64,000 bases of DNA from an uncultured Candidatus Competibacteraceae bacterium. Its GTDB lineage: Bacteria; Pseudomonadota; Gammaproteobacteria; Competibacterales; Competibacteraceae. Position 1 is the first letter of the stretch. Every line of letters starts with the position of its first letter. The notes beneath the pieces were generated by a model that was not told where the DNA came from, made no database searches, and saw nothing but the letters and a program-made list of their open reading frames with translations. Of the stretch, positions 35,608-44,783 are shown piece after piece. Where the stretch lies: contig CAIRMO010000109.1 of NCBI GenBank assembly GCA_903879705.1, positions 39,278 through 103,277 of the forward strand, written 5' to 3'. Made by a program: the position numbers and the translations under genes.

Positions 35608-37752
35608 TTACCTCATCGGCGCAACCACCAGCGTGATGGACGAGGCCGGGAAGGTGGCTTTAAAGCCGCTGGCGCTGAGGGCTTGATCCGGCACCCGGAT
35701 GATGGCTTTCAGGTTGGCGGCGCTGTAACGGTAAACCCGCGCCGTCACTGCCGGGGTAAAGCCGGACAGAGTCACGGTGCTGGTCAGGGGAGTTGCGGCT
35801 TTGTTGATGATCATCAGGGTCAATGTCGTCTGACCCCGCTGGGCAGCGTAAATCGCCAGGCGATCCTGATTGGCGCTGACGGCGCGAACGCTGACTTCGC
35901 CAAAGCGCCCGCCCGCTCTGTCGTAATTACGGTACATCCGAAAGGCCATCGCTCCCGGTTGAGTCGCGGTTGGCGGTCCCCACAGAGTCGCCAGATCCAG
36001 CCCTTCCCGCCCGAAGATCCCCAGAATATCCGCTTGCGCCAGAGCGCCGTTGAGGTGGCCCTGCGCGCCCCAACTGTACTCGGTGACCGCGAGTTTGGTG
36101 CCGGGGTAATGGGTGGCGACCCACTGGCGCATCCGTGGAATCAGGAAGATCGGCTGGCCAATCCAGCTTTCATCGCTGTAGCTCCGATCCCACAAGGAAC
36201 GGGTAGAACGCAGGCGCAGCGCCTGGGTGGCGCTATCGCCGGCGCTGTCCGAATGAACCCCATTGGCTTGCGGGTAGTTGTGCAGATCCAGGTAATTGAG
36301 AATCCGCACCCCGTGTTGCAGTTCATAGGCGCGCATCTGCTGCAAGTACCAGGCGACGAAGGGGATTTTGCCATGCGCCTGATAATCGGCACCGTCGCTG
36401 GAGCAATTGTCGACTGCCGAATAGAAATAGGCGCACCAGCCCCAGACCACCGGCCCCAGGGTCAGCGCCGACGGATCCGCCGCCTTGATCGCCGCGCCGT
36501 AGGCATAAGTGCGGTCGCGCAACTCGTCATATGAGGTGGGCCGTGGATGGACATCGCGGTGGGTGCTGTTCCATAGCATCGGTTCGTTATCGAGGTTGTA
36601 AAACAGGACGCCGCCCGCCGCCGCTGCTTTGTAGTTGCTGATCAGGTGCGCGATCCAGGCTTTGACAAAGCTGGGCGCGATGGCCGTGCTGGTGTCGCGG
36701 GGATCATTGCCGGTGATCGCAGTTCCGGTAGAACGGATCCCATTGCCGCATTTTGGATCCCAAGGATCAGTCTTTTGCTGTGCGCCATACTGGGCGGTAT
36801 TGAATCCGCAGTCATAGGGATGGTTTTCCAGCCGCCGTTTGGGGGTCCAGCCAATCAGCGGCACGGTCATCAGGGTTTTGGTTCCGGTGCGGCGATCCTG
36901 CTCGACAAACCGATCCGCCGCCGATCCATTAGGCAAGGCTGCCGGATTGGCGTTGCCTTCGGGGATGTTCTCGAAAAACCAGTCGCTGCCGGTGTTGTGG
37001 GTATCATTTTGCCAGTTGTAGCGGGTGGTGGAGTTGCCGCCCCAGCGCCGCACCGGCAGGCGCAGTTCAGCCGCCAGCGCCTCATCGGCGAAGTTCATGC
37101 CATAGATGTAGGGGCTGATGGAACGACGGTTTGCTTTAGCATCCACGCTGAGCGCTGGCCCGACGCCCGGCGGGGGCGGCGGCGTTACCTGACCGACCAG
37201 GGCGATGTCGTCCAGATAGAACAGGGGCTGTGAACCAGGGGTGTTATTGAAAAACCGGACGCTGTAAATGACGTTGCCGAGTCCTGTCAGTGGCACATTG
37301 GCCTGAGTCCAGACATTGGCTTGCGGCCGAATCACCGTATTGGCCGGCACACACGATTCGCTAGGATTGCAGACCGAGACCTGAATGCTTTGGCCTCCGG
37401 CACTCCCGCCGTGAATCCAGAACCGCAGCGTGTCGATGCCGGTGAGGTCGAGAGGCGCAGCGTGACCCAATTGCAGCCCGCTCCAGCCCGTCGTGTAGGC
37501 CACCGCGATCGAGGCGTTGCCGTTATGGATTGGGGCCGGGTTGGTGAAGTTGGGGGTAATTCCCCATGACCAGTTCTGCCAACCGGTCGCCAGCGCATCG
37601 GCATAAACCGGCAGTTCGGCGCTCAGCGCAGCGGGTGACGCCATCGGTGCGGCAGCGATGATCAGTGCGCCTAACAACCGGGAAAATCGGTGGAAATGGT
37701 TTAACACGGCAAGTTGCTCCAGGTTTTGATGCGAGGGTGAGATCGGCAGCAC
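35608..37752 (-). CDS. Secreted glycoside hydrolase family 44 (endoglucanase-like)
   Basis: 714 aa from a GTG at 37752; a second GTG at 37707, with GGAG upstream, gives the same signal peptide (RLLGALIIAAAPMASPAALSA) with a shorter lead. The mature N-terminus (about 50-205) is a carbohydrate-binding-like beta domain, joined by a Pro-rich TPPPPPG linker to the catalytic domain: SISPYIYGMNFADE, RWGGNSTTRYNWQND, the acid/base Glu in YNLDNEPMLWN and the nucleophile Glu in AVTEYSWGAQGH, as in GH44. A C-terminal beta-sandwich (about 625-714) closes the protein. It should cleave beta-1,4-glucan or related polymers outside the cell. It is a single gene beside phage debris. Confidence 0.9.
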   Translation of the reverse strand: MLPISPSHQNLEQLAVLNHFHRFSRLLGALIIAAAPMASPAALSAELPVYADALATGWQNWSWGITPNFTNPAPIHNGNASIAVAYTTGWSGLQLGHAAPLDLTGIDTLRFWIHGGSAGGQSIQVSVCNPSESCVPANTVIRPQANVWTQANVPLTGLGNVIYSVRFFNNTPGSQPLFYLDDIALVGQVTPPPPPGVGPALSVDAKANRRSISPYIYGMNFADEALAAELRLPVRRWGGNSTTRYNWQNDTHNTGSDWFFENIPEGNANPAALPNGSAADRFVEQDRRTGTKTLMTVPLIGWTPKRRLENHPYDCGFNTAQYGAQQKTDPWDPKCGNGIRSTGTAITGNDPRDTSTAIAPSFVKAWIAHLISNYKAAAAGGVLFYNLDNEPMLWNSTHRDVHPRPTSYDELRDRTYAYGAAIKAADPSALTLGPVVWGWCAYFYSAVDNCSSDGADYQAHGKIPFVAWYLQQMRAYELQHGVRILNYLDLHNYPQANGVHSDSAGDSATQALRLRSTRSLWDRSYSDESWIGQPIFLIPRMRQWVATHYPGTKLAVTEYSWGAQGHLNGALAQADILGIFGREGLDLATLWGPPTATQPGAMAFRMYRNYDRAGGRFGEVSVRAVSANQDRLAIYAAQRGQTTLTLMIINKAATPLTSTVTLSGFTPAVTARVYRYSAANLKAIIRVPDQALSASGFKATFPASSITLVVAPMR

Positions 37753-37802
37753 CTTTGGACTATCCTCATCGAGTAGCTAAATCTATTGAGGAGGGTACCC
37801 CC

Positions 37803-37840
37803 GAATGATGAACATACCTGATGAATGATGAACATACCTG
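37803..37840. repeat. Tandem duplication of GAATGATGAACATACCTG
   Basis: The 18-bp unit occurs at 37803-37820 and 37823-37840, upstream of the GH44 gene. The rest of the 283-bp gap 37753-38035 contains a 23-bp sequence (37960-37982) shared with 59827-59849 and no gene. Confidence 0.6.
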
Positions 37841-38035
37841 CCGTGATGTTGTGGCAGGTTTAGGTGCAATTTGTCAATGTGCGCGAAAAATCAGAGAAAC
37901 CCCCTACCAAAAAATCTCAGCCAGCGTGTTTTCAATGGTCATAGATGACTGAAAAAATTCCTCCTCTAAATTTTCCTGTGATAGTATATTAGTATGTACT
38001 GATGAAAAACTCTTTCCTCTTACTGGAGAACGCTG

Positions 38036-38385
38036 ATGTCTACAATTGAACTAACACTTCGAGATGATCATGGTCGTATTATTGATCAGGTGAAGAAGTA
38101 CCCGATGGATTGGAAAAGTCAGAGTTTCCACGATATCGAAGGTGCCGTTGAAAATTTCAAGCAAATCGCATTACCGGATATCGAGGCAGAGCTGTTGGAA
38201 GCAGCCCAAAACGCCTTTACTGAAGATAAAAAAAAGATCTAACTTGTAATGGCAAAACACCGGTAACCCTTAAAACATTGCATGGCCGTTTTGAGTTTAA
38301 GGTCCAACGGTTTACAGATCGTGAATACCCGGATAAGAAAGATCTGAGTTATTTTGATTTGACTGATCAATTTAAGAGACTGTCG
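38036..38385 (+). mobile_element. ISKra4-type transposase 5' fragment with -1 frameshift site
   Basis: The first frame (38036-38242) encodes 68 aa (STIELTLRDDHGRIIDQ...) ending at TAA. Just before the stop, GAT-AAA-AAA-AAG-ATC contains the A-AAA-AAG slippery heptamer; shifting -1 continues as DLTCNGKTPVTLKTLHGRFEF, then KVQRFTDREYPDKKDLSYFD, which resembles the N-terminal region of ISKra4-family transposases. The similarity fades after about 38385 and the frame soon stops, so over 80% of the transposase is gone. The 68-aa piece alone should have no activity. Family call from memory. Confidence 0.6.
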
Positions 38386-38538
38386 AAAAACTCTTTTCTC
38401 CTAAGCTTCTATCTGTGCTTTGGCTGCCCCAAAAAAAGTCTTTGATATTCAATCTGTTGTTCGGCGGCGATCCGGGTTGGGGCAAAATTTATACCTATAA
38501 AATTCAATTTGTTACAAAAAAATGAGCGAAACTACCGT

Positions 38539-38646
38539 TCCTGCTTCAACGAGGCCGGTTTTACTAGGGTTGTTAAATCCTGGCCAGCACCTTCCTCTCC
38601 ACAGGCGTTATTTCCCGCCCAACTGGCGGTAGGTTCCTAAGAACGG
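38539..38646 (-). pseudogene. TnpB 3'-end remnant, second copy (inverted)
   Basis: The reverse complement of 38539-38646 matches 16349-16455 at about 90%, from CCGTTCTTAGGAACC to TTGAAGCAGGA. It reads NLPPVGREITPVER...LARI-stop in one frame and VKPASLKQER-stop in another, as in the first copy. It lies in the 300-bp gap between the ISKra4 fragment and the DUF3141 gene. Confidence 0.45.
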
Positions 38647-38686
38647 CGTCCATGGACGCCGGTTGTCCCGCAATGCCCTGTTTCGA

Positions 38687-40915
38687 CTAAGCGGCCGCAC
38701 TGCCAGTTGTCGGGATCGCAAACAGCTTTCCAATTTCCGCCAACCGCTTGGCCCGCTCGCCGCTGACTTCGCCGGCCGCCACGACCACATTCCGAATCGT
38801 CTCTAAAGTCTGCGCCCGCACGGCATCGTCGGCAGGCAACATCTTCGGGATCGCCGCCAGCGCTTCGTTCCGATCCAGCAGCAATCCGAAGAATTGCTCG
38901 CGCAGCACCTGTTTGAACTCTGCCAGGGTCATGTTGCCGTGACCGGCGCGAATCTGCCGTAACTCGTTGAATGCCCGCTCATCCACCCCCGCCCCAGCCA
39001 TGCCGATATAGACCAGGCTGCGAATCGCCGCCTCGGTCAATCCGCCTTCGGCAACCCGCGCTTTGAGTTCGCTAATTCGTTGCTGGATAAAGGCGATCCG
39101 TTCCGGTTCCACCCCCGGCTGGTGGCGCGGATTTTTGTCGGAAGCGCGTAATCCGACCAGCGCCTGTAACAGCGGCGAACCGTAAAGCGCCAGGAAAATC
39201 TGCTCCATGCTCCGATCCCGTAAATCCCGCCAGCCGTCCAGCGCCGCAATCATCCCATCCGAAATCATCGCCTGCACTTGCAACAGCGGATTGTCGGGCG
39301 AAACCGGCTGCCGTTGGCTACGCACCTGCTCAGCCAGTTGGCCAATCTGCTGCATGAGCGGATTGCGATCCGAAAACAGTTCAAAGGGTAGTTCTGATGG
39401 ATTCAGCTTATGCAGCCATTCAGCGCCCTTATCACTGCCAAGCGCCTGAACAAACGGTTGGAACAGGGTGCGGTACAGACCAAGATTGATGTCCGACACC
39501 CGTTGCACCGTGGCAAACCGGCGGTCATCGTCAAGATTGGGTTGGACAATCGCCCGGATATCATCCATGGAGCGCGGCTCAAACCGCACAATCCATTCAC
39601 CGCTGATCAACTCCGGGTTGACGGCATCGGCGGTCTTGGCGGTCATTACCGCTTCATACAGACCGGGCGGCAGCACGTCGATCAGATCAATATTGGAGGC
39701 GAATTCTTCGTGTTCCTTACGGGCCACGCCGCCGGAAACGAAGATGCCCAGATGGCCGATACTCTCATGGATCGCGTAGACAATGGTCTGGCCACAAGCC
39801 CGCAAATCATCCAGATCGCGGTAGAGATCGATGATCCAGCCCAGCGCCTGCTGCGGCGGGGTGATGTTGTCGCCCTTGGAGCAGAAACAGACGATGGGCG
39901 AACGGATATTGCGCAGGTCAATCCGCACCCCGTCGCTGGTGATGATTTCGGCGGTGGACAGCCGGTTGCCGACGAACAGTTCATCGACGATCCACTGCAT
40001 TTCCTCGGCGTTGAGGTTGACGTGGCCGCCCCACCATTTCTCAAATTCCAGGAAGCGCGGTCCTTCGGTATCGACTTTCGACCAGAGATCGTAATTCTTG
40101 GTCCACAGCGTGTTGGCCGGATTCATATTTTCGAAATTGCCGACCAGATAAGCGCCGTCAAACTTGCCGTGGCCGATATCACTGGTCAGTGCGGTCACCC
40201 AACTGCCGCCATAGATGCCGCCGGTGTAGCGCATCGGATTCTGGCCTTCCACCCCGGCCCAGTAGGACAGCGGTGAACCGGGAATAATGATCGGCCCGAA
40301 CAGTTCCGGGCGGATCGCCGCCAGCATCATTACCGCCCAACCCGCCTGGCAGTTGCCGATCACGCACGGCTTGCCATCAGCGTCGGGGTGCAGGGCGATC
40401 ACCTTTTCCAGAAAGATCGCCTCGGCTTTCATAATGTCTTCGATAGTCTGACCCGGCATCGGGTCAGGGGTAAAGCCGACGAAGTAGCAGGGATGGCCGG
40501 CCCGCATCGCGACCCCGAGTTCGCTATCGGCCTTGAACCCGCCGATCCCGGGACCATGACCGGCACGAGGATCGACTACCACAAACGGCCGTTTTTTCGG
40601 ATCGGTCACAACGCCAGCCGGTGGTTCGATTCGCACCAACCCGTAGTTGACCGGCCGCACGAAGGTGCGCCCGTCCAGCAGCAAATGGGTGTTGAAACTC
40701 AGCACGTTGGGGACCTTCATAGCCTTGTGCTGATAATATTCATCACTACGCTGGCGCAGCACGTCCCAGAACAGGACGGTGCGTTGCAAGGTGTCGGTCA
40801 CATACTCACCGACCGGCCCCCAGGCCTGCATCAGCGTATTCATCCCGCCGAACGGCTGCGGCGCACCGGCTGAGGCGATCGTGGGCAGGGTATTGGGTTT
40901 GCTGGTGTCTGACAT
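38687..40915 (-). CDS. DUF3141 protein (PHA-synthase-like alpha/beta hydrolase)
   Basis: 742 aa. The N-terminal ~420 residues form an alpha/beta hydrolase resembling PhaC-type polyhydroxyalkanoate synthases: VVVDPRAGHGPGIGGFKADSE, the lipase-box-like GNCQAGW with a candidate catalytic Cys, and IVCFCSKGDNITPPQQALGW with the expected Asp, followed by a His in ESIGHLGIF. The rest is a helical domain of unknown role with no membrane segment. DUF3141 proteins are common in PHA-storing proteobacteria and often neighbour hydroxyalkanoate or phosphotransacetylase genes, but no such partner is here. The GDSTKP N-terminus follows an AGGAG. Role probably in PHA or acyl-thioester metabolism; not proven. 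Confidence 0.82.
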   Translation of the reverse strand: MSDTSKPNTLPTIASAGAPQPFGGMNTLMQAWGPVGEYVTDTLQRTVLFWDVLRQRSDEYYQHKAMKVPNVLSFNTHLLLDGRTFVRPVNYGLVRIEPPAGVVTDPKKRPFVVVDPRAGHGPGIGGFKADSELGVAMRAGHPCYFVGFTPDPMPGQTIEDIMKAEAIFLEKVIALHPDADGKPCVIGNCQAGWAVMMLAAIRPELFGPIIIPGSPLSYWAGVEGQNPMRYTGGIYGGSWVTALTSDIGHGKFDGAYLVGNFENMNPANTLWTKNYDLWSKVDTEGPRFLEFEKWWGGHVNLNAEEMQWIVDELFVGNRLSTAEIITSDGVRIDLRNIRSPIVCFCSKGDNITPPQQALGWIIDLYRDLDDLRACGQTIVYAIHESIGHLGIFVSGGVARKEHEEFASNIDLIDVLPPGLYEAVMTAKTADAVNPELISGEWIVRFEPRSMDDIRAIVQPNLDDDRRFATVQRVSDINLGLYRTLFQPFVQALGSDKGAEWLHKLNPSELPFELFSDRNPLMQQIGQLAEQVRSQRQPVSPDNPLLQVQAMISDGMIAALDGWRDLRDRSMEQIFLALYGSPLLQALVGLRASDKNPRHQPGVEPERIAFIQQRISELKARVAEGGLTEAAIRSLVYIGMAGAGVDERAFNELRQIRAGHGNMTLAEFKQVLREQFFGLLLDRNEALAAIPKMLPADDAVRAQTLETIRNVVVAAGEVSGERAKRLAEIGKLFAIPTTGSAAA

Positions 40916-41094
40916 GATGCTTCGTCTCCTGAAGGATGTGGAGAGGGGATCGCGGAATATTCCAGGGACTGCCGTCGATCATTCTATAGCGAACCAGAAC
41001 AACCGGCGCAGATCTGGCGTGGATGCGTGGATCGTTACTGCTTTTGGGGGCAGCAGGCATCGAAATTCCCGCCCGGTTTTTTTCATCGCGCCCC

Positions 41095-41124
41095 TTGCCA
41101 AATTCCGCCACCTTGGGCTATCTT
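41095..41124 (+). promoter_or_regulatory. Probable tRNA-Val promoter
   Basis: TTGCCA, an 18-nt spacer and TATCTT, followed by a GC-rich discriminator (TCCGCGCC) about 18 nt before the tRNA, as in stringently controlled stable-RNA promoters. Confidence 0.5.
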
Positions 41125-41141
41125 TCCGCGCCTAATCGCTT

Positions 41142-41218
41142 AGGCGCGTAGCTCAGCTGGTTAGAGCACCACCTTGACATGGTGGGGGTCGTTGGTTCGA
41201 GTCCAATCGCGCCTACCA
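41142..41218 (+). tRNA. tRNA-Val (GAC anticodon)
   Basis: 77 nt with encoded CCA. The acceptor stem AGGCGCG pairs with CGCGCCT; the D arm contains GCTCAGCTGGTTAGAGC; the anticodon stem CCACC/GGTGG encloses TTGACAT with anticodon GAC at 41176-41178; the T arm is GTTGG-TTCGAGT-CCAAT. Confidence 0.97.
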
Positions 41219-41251
41219 GATTTTCTGGTTTCGGACCTCAACAGATTGATT

Positions 41252-41299
41252 GAAGGGCGCGCCTTCCTTCCAAAAGAAGGGTTTTATGGCGCGCCCTTC
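41252..41299 (+). promoter_or_regulatory. Long hairpin in the thrS leader
   Basis: GAAGGGCGCGCC (41252-41263) is perfectly complementary to GGCGCGCCCTTC (41288-41299), with an inner CCTTC-caaaa-GAAGG stem. It lies between tRNA-Val and thrS, ending 36 nt before the thrS ATG. It could stop tRNA transcription or act as an operator/attenuator for thrS. Confidence 0.65.
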
Positions 41300-41334
41300 G
41301 TCATTTTCCGCCTGGATTTTTGAGAATTGCTGTC

Positions 41335-43251
41335 ATGCCCGTAATTACCCTCCCCGATGGTAGTGAACGCACCTTCGATCACCCGATCAGTGTTCGGGAA
41401 GTCGCCGCCGCGATTGGCCCTGGTTTAGCCAAGGCTGCGCTGGCCGGCAAGGTTGATGGCCGGCTGGTCGATACCTCGCACGTCATCGAAGGGGATGTGA
41501 CGCTGGCCCTGCTCACCGAGCGTGACCCGGAAGGGCTGGAGATCATCCGCCATTCCAGCGCCCACTTGCTGGCCCATGCCGTCAAGCAGCTTTATCCGAC
41601 CGCGCAAGTCACGATCGGCCCGATGATTGAAAACGGCTTCTATTACGACTTTGCCTATGAGCGGCCCTTTACCCCTGACGATCTGACCCGGATTCAGGCA
41701 CGAATGGAAGAACTGGCCGGGCGCGATATTCCCATCTGTCGCTCGGTTATGGCACGCGATCAAGCGGTGGCGTTTTTCCGCAGCCTCGGCGAGGAGTACA
41801 AGGCGCAGATCATTGCCGACATTCCGGCGGATCAAGCGCTGTCGCTGTACCGGCAGGACGACTTCATTGACCTCTGTCGCGGTCCCCACATCCCTTCGAC
41901 CGGCAAGCTCAAAGCCTTCAAGCTGATGAAGGTGTCCGGATCATATTGGCGCGGTGATTCCCGCAACGCCGTATTGCAGCGCATTTATGGCACCGCCTGG
42001 CTGGATCAGAAGGCGCTGAAAGCCTATCTGCACCGGTTGGAGGAAGCCGAGAAGCGCGATCATCGCCGGGTGGGCAAGGCGCTGGATTTATTCCATGTTC
42101 AGGAAGAAGCGCCCGGCATGGTGTTCTGGCACGACCGGGGCTGGCGGATTTACATCGAGGTGCAGAATTACATCCGCCAGAGGTTGCGCGAACGTGGCTA
42201 TCAGGAAATCCATACCCCGCAGATTGTCGATCGCAGCCTGTGGGAACGCTCCGGGCACTGGGAAAAGTTCCGCGCCGACATGTTTACTACCGCTTCGGAA
42301 AACCGCGACTACGCGATTAAGCCGATGAATTGCCCGTGCCACATTCAGGTTTACAACCAGGGCTTGCGGAGTTATCGCGATCTGCCGCTGCGACTGGCCG
42401 AGTTCGGTTCCTGCCACCGCAACGAACCGTCCGGCACCTTGCACGGCTTGATGCGGGTGCGGAATTTCGTTCAGGACGACGCCCACATTTTCTGCACCGA
42501 AGATCAGATTCAGGCCGAAGTCTCGGCGTTCATGGATCTGCTGTTCGAGGTCTATGCTGATTTTGGTTTCACCGAGGTGCAACTGGCCTTGGCGACCCGC
42601 CCGGAACAGCGGGTCGGCAACGACGAGGTTTGGGATAAGGCCGAAGTGGCGCTGGAACTGGCGCTGAATCGCACCGGGCGGTCGTGGACGCTGAAGCCCG
42701 GCGAAGGCGCGTTTTACGGGCCAAAAATCGAATATGTGCTGCGCGACTGTCTGGATCGGTTGTGGCAATGCGGCACCATTCAGGTCGATTTTTCCATGCC
42801 GGGTCGGCTGGACGCCCATTACATCGCCGAGGACGGCAGTAAACGGGTTCCGGTGATGTTGCATCGGGCCATTCTCGGCTCGCTGGAACGGTTCATCGGC
42901 ATTTTGATTGAACAGTACGCCGGGGCCTTGCCGGCTTGGCTGGCACCGACCCAAGCCATTGTTCTCAATATCACTGATCACCAGGCCGAGTATGCGAGCG
43001 GGGTTGAAAAATCCCTTATGCAACAAGGTTTCCGGGTCGCGGCTGACTTGAGAAACGAGAAGATCGGCTTTAAAATCCGCGAGCATACGCTACAGCGCAT
43101 CCCCTACCTGCTGGTCGTGGGCGACCGGGAGATGGCGATGGAGACGGTAGCGGTGCGGACCCGCACCGGCCAGGATTTGGGCAGCATGCGCTTGACAGCC
43201 TTCGTGGAACTGCTGCAAACCGCCATTGCCCGGCGCGGACGAACTGAATAA
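41335..43251 (+). CDS. thrS: Threonyl-tRNA synthetase ThrS
   Basis: 638 aa (E. coli 642) from the ATG at 41335, giving [17 protein letters not shown]-terminal TGS and editing (SAD-like, [16 protein letters not shown]) domains, then the class II catalytic core with [11 protein letters not shown] (zinc Cys) and [20 protein letters not shown], and a C-terminal anticodon-binding domain (about 535-638). First gene of the thrS-infC-rpmI-rplT operon; infC follows by 18 bp. Confidence 0.98.
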   Translation: MPVITLPDGSERTFDHPISVREVAAAIGPGLAKAALAGKVDGRLVDTSHVIEGDVTLALLTERDPEGLEIIRHSSAHLLAHAVKQLYPTAQVTIGPMIENGFYYDFAYERPFTPDDLTRIQARMEELAGRDIPICRSVMARDQAVAFFRSLGEEYKAQIIADIPADQALSLYRQDDFIDLCRGPHIPSTGKLKAFKLMKVSGSYWRGDSRNAVLQRIYGTAWLDQKALKAYLHRLEEAEKRDHRRVGKALDLFHVQEEAPGMVFWHDRGWRIYIEVQNYIRQRLRERGYQEIHTPQIVDRSLWERSGHWEKFRADMFTTASENRDYAIKPMNCPCHIQVYNQGLRSYRDLPLRLAEFGSCHRNEPSGTLHGLMRVRNFVQDDAHIFCTEDQIQAEVSAFMDLLFEVYADFGFTEVQLALATRPEQRVGNDEVWDKAEVALELALNRTGRSWTLKPGEGAFYGPKIEYVLRDCLDRLWQCGTIQVDFSMPGRLDAHYIAEDGSKRVPVMLHRAILGSLERFIGILIEQYAGALPAWLAPTQAIVLNITDHQAEYASGVEKSLMQQGFRVAADLRNEKIGFKIREHTLQRIPYLLVVGDREMAMETVAVRTRTGQDLGSMRLTAFVELLQTAIARRGRTE

Positions 43252-43269
43252 TCACGGGAGGATCGCAAC

Positions 43270-43791
43270 ATCGCCGCAAATAATGAACTCCGGCTCAACG
43301 ACGAAATCACCGGGCGTGAAATCCGCCTGATCGATAAGGACGGCGAGCAGGCCGGCATCGTTCTGCTGGTCAATGCCAGGCAGATGGCCGAAGAAGCTGA
43401 ACTGGATTTGGTGGAAATTTCCCCGAACGCCAAACCCCCGGTTTGCCGGATTATGGACTATGGCAAATACCGGTTTGACTTGGCGAAAAAGCAGCAGGAA
43501 GCCCGGAAAAAGCAAAAGCAGATCCAGGTTAAGGAAGTAAAATTCCGTCCAGGCACGGACGAAGGGGACTATCAGGTCAAACTACGCAACCTGATCCGGT
43601 TCCTAAGTGAAGGCGACAAAGCCAAGGTAACGCTGCGATTTCGCGGCCGCGAAATGGCGCACCAGGATCTGGGCATGAGCCAGCTCAAACGGGTCGAGGA
43701 AGACCTCGTCGCTTATGGCACGATCGAGCAGCGGCCCCGGCTGGAAGGACGGCAGATGGTCATGACCATCGCGCCCATCAAAAAGAGTTGA
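43270..43791 (+). CDS. infC: Translation initiation factor IF-3, AUC start
   Basis: 173 aa if begun at ATC 43270-43272, which lies 8 nt after GGGAGG and gives the normal IF-3 N-terminus ([20 protein letters not shown]). The thrS stop is in frame just upstream, and no ATG, GTG or TTG occurs in that interval; the first ATG (43384) would delete the N-terminal domain. In E. coli infC starts with AUU and IF-3 represses itself by rejecting non-standard start codons; AUC would serve the same purpose. IF-3 binds 30S subunits and polices initiator tRNA and codon. The C-terminal domain is complete ([20 protein letters not shown]). Confidence 0.95.
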   Translation: MAANNELRLNDEITGREIRLIDKDGEQAGIVLLVNARQMAEEAELDLVEISPNAKPPVCRIMDYGKYRFDLAKKQQEARKKQKQIQVKEVKFRPGTDEGDYQVKLRNLIRFLSEGDKAKVTLRFRGREMAHQDLGMSQLKRVEEDLVAYGTIEQRPRLEGRQMVMTIAPIKKS

Positions 43792-43860
43792 TGCCTTTCG
43801 CCCGCCTTTAATGGTGGGTGCGGATTGGAACAAACAAACCATGAATCGCGGAGTGATGTA

Positions 43861-44058
43861 ATGCCCAAGATGAAGAGCAAACGCGGCGCGGCCAAGCGTT
43901 TTAGCCGCACCGGGTCCGGCCAGTTCAAGTGTTCGCACTCGCACCACCGGCACATTCTGACCAAGAAGAGCGCTAAACGGAAACGCCAGTTGCGCGGTAC
44001 CACCATGATGGCAGCGGTGGATATGCCGGCAGTGCGCCGGATGTTGCCCTACGGCTGA
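43861..44058 (+). CDS. rpmI: 50S ribosomal protein L35
   Basis: 65 aa from the ATG at 43861; highly basic, starting [19 protein letters not shown] and containing [16 protein letters not shown], standard L35. The in-frame ATG at 43825 would add 12 unconserved residues. Lies between infC and rplT; in E. coli L20 represses this pair by binding its leader. Confidence 0.97.
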   Translation: MPKMKSKRGAAKRFSRTGSGQFKCSHSHHRHILTKKSAKRKRQLRGTTMMAAVDMPAVRRMLPYG

Positions 44059-44082
44059 CGCTGACCCGGAGAACAATTAACC

Positions 44083-44445
44083 ATGGCTCGAGTAAAACGC
44101 GGCGTTACGGCTCACGCCCGCCACAAGAAAGTCCTCGATCTGGCCAAAGGCTATTACGGTGCCCGCAGTAAGGTGTACCGGGTCGCCAAGCAGGCCGTGA
44201 TCAAGGCCGGTCAGTACGCTTATCGCGACCGCCGCCAGAAAAAGCGCGTGTTTCGCGCCCTGTGGATTACCCGTATCAACGCCGGTGCTCGCGACAACGG
44301 CTTGTCCTATAGCCGGATGATGCACGGTCTACATCTCGCCGGCATTGAGATCGATCGCAAGGTGCTGGCCGATCTGGCGGTACTGGATAAGCCGGCGTTC
44401 GCCGAACTGGCGACCCGCGCCAAAGCTGCGCTCGGCATCGCCTGA
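44083..44445 (+). CDS. rplT: 50S ribosomal protein L20
   Basis: 120 aa. Standard L20: [40 protein letters not shown], and [20 protein letters not shown]. It is essential for early 50S assembly and for autogenous control of rpmI-rplT. The usual gammaproteobacterial followers pheS-pheT-ihfA are absent: a hairpin and an accessory island follow. Confidence 0.98.
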   Translation: MARVKRGVTAHARHKKVLDLAKGYYGARSKVYRVAKQAVIKAGQYAYRDRRQKKRVFRALWITRINAGARDNGLSYSRMMHGLHLAGIEIDRKVLADLAVLDKPAFAELATRAKAALGIA

Positions 44446-44456
44446 ACGGTATTCAC

Positions 44457-44484
44457 TCCCCTCTCCCCGTGAGTGGGGGAGGGG
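44457..44484 (+). terminator. Hairpin downstream of rplT
   Basis: CCCTCTCCCC-gtga-GTGGGGGAGGGG forms a strong GC stem 12 nt after the rplT stop, without a T-run; it may end the thrS-rplT operon. The rest of the 338-bp gap to 44784 has a second small hairpin (CCCCttttCGGGG near 44730) and a degenerate frame ending at 44665, with no convincing gene. Confidence 0.4.
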
Positions 44485-44783
44485 TACGAAGCAGGTTTTT
44501 TCGCGTCTCCCCTTGTGGGCACTGGTAGCAGCTGATGCCCATTCGCCACTCTTGATCGTTTTGACCCCCAGCTTGGAATTGTTGAAAGCGGCAACTGCCT
44601 CCGCACGGGAGGAACAACAGTCGCTGGCCGCAGAAGCTCCCCGAAATAGGGAGTACTATTTTTGAGGAATTGTTGACGCGCCTGTGTAAGCTGCTGTAAT
44701 TTTTCTGATTATATCTGTGTGGTAAGGCAAGACCCCTTTTCGGGGGATTGACTAACAGTTAGGCAAATAACAGAACATGGAAT

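Noticed and set aside
43384..43791. infC beginning at the first ATG
   Set aside because: It would remove the conserved N-terminal domain that is clearly encoded from 43270.
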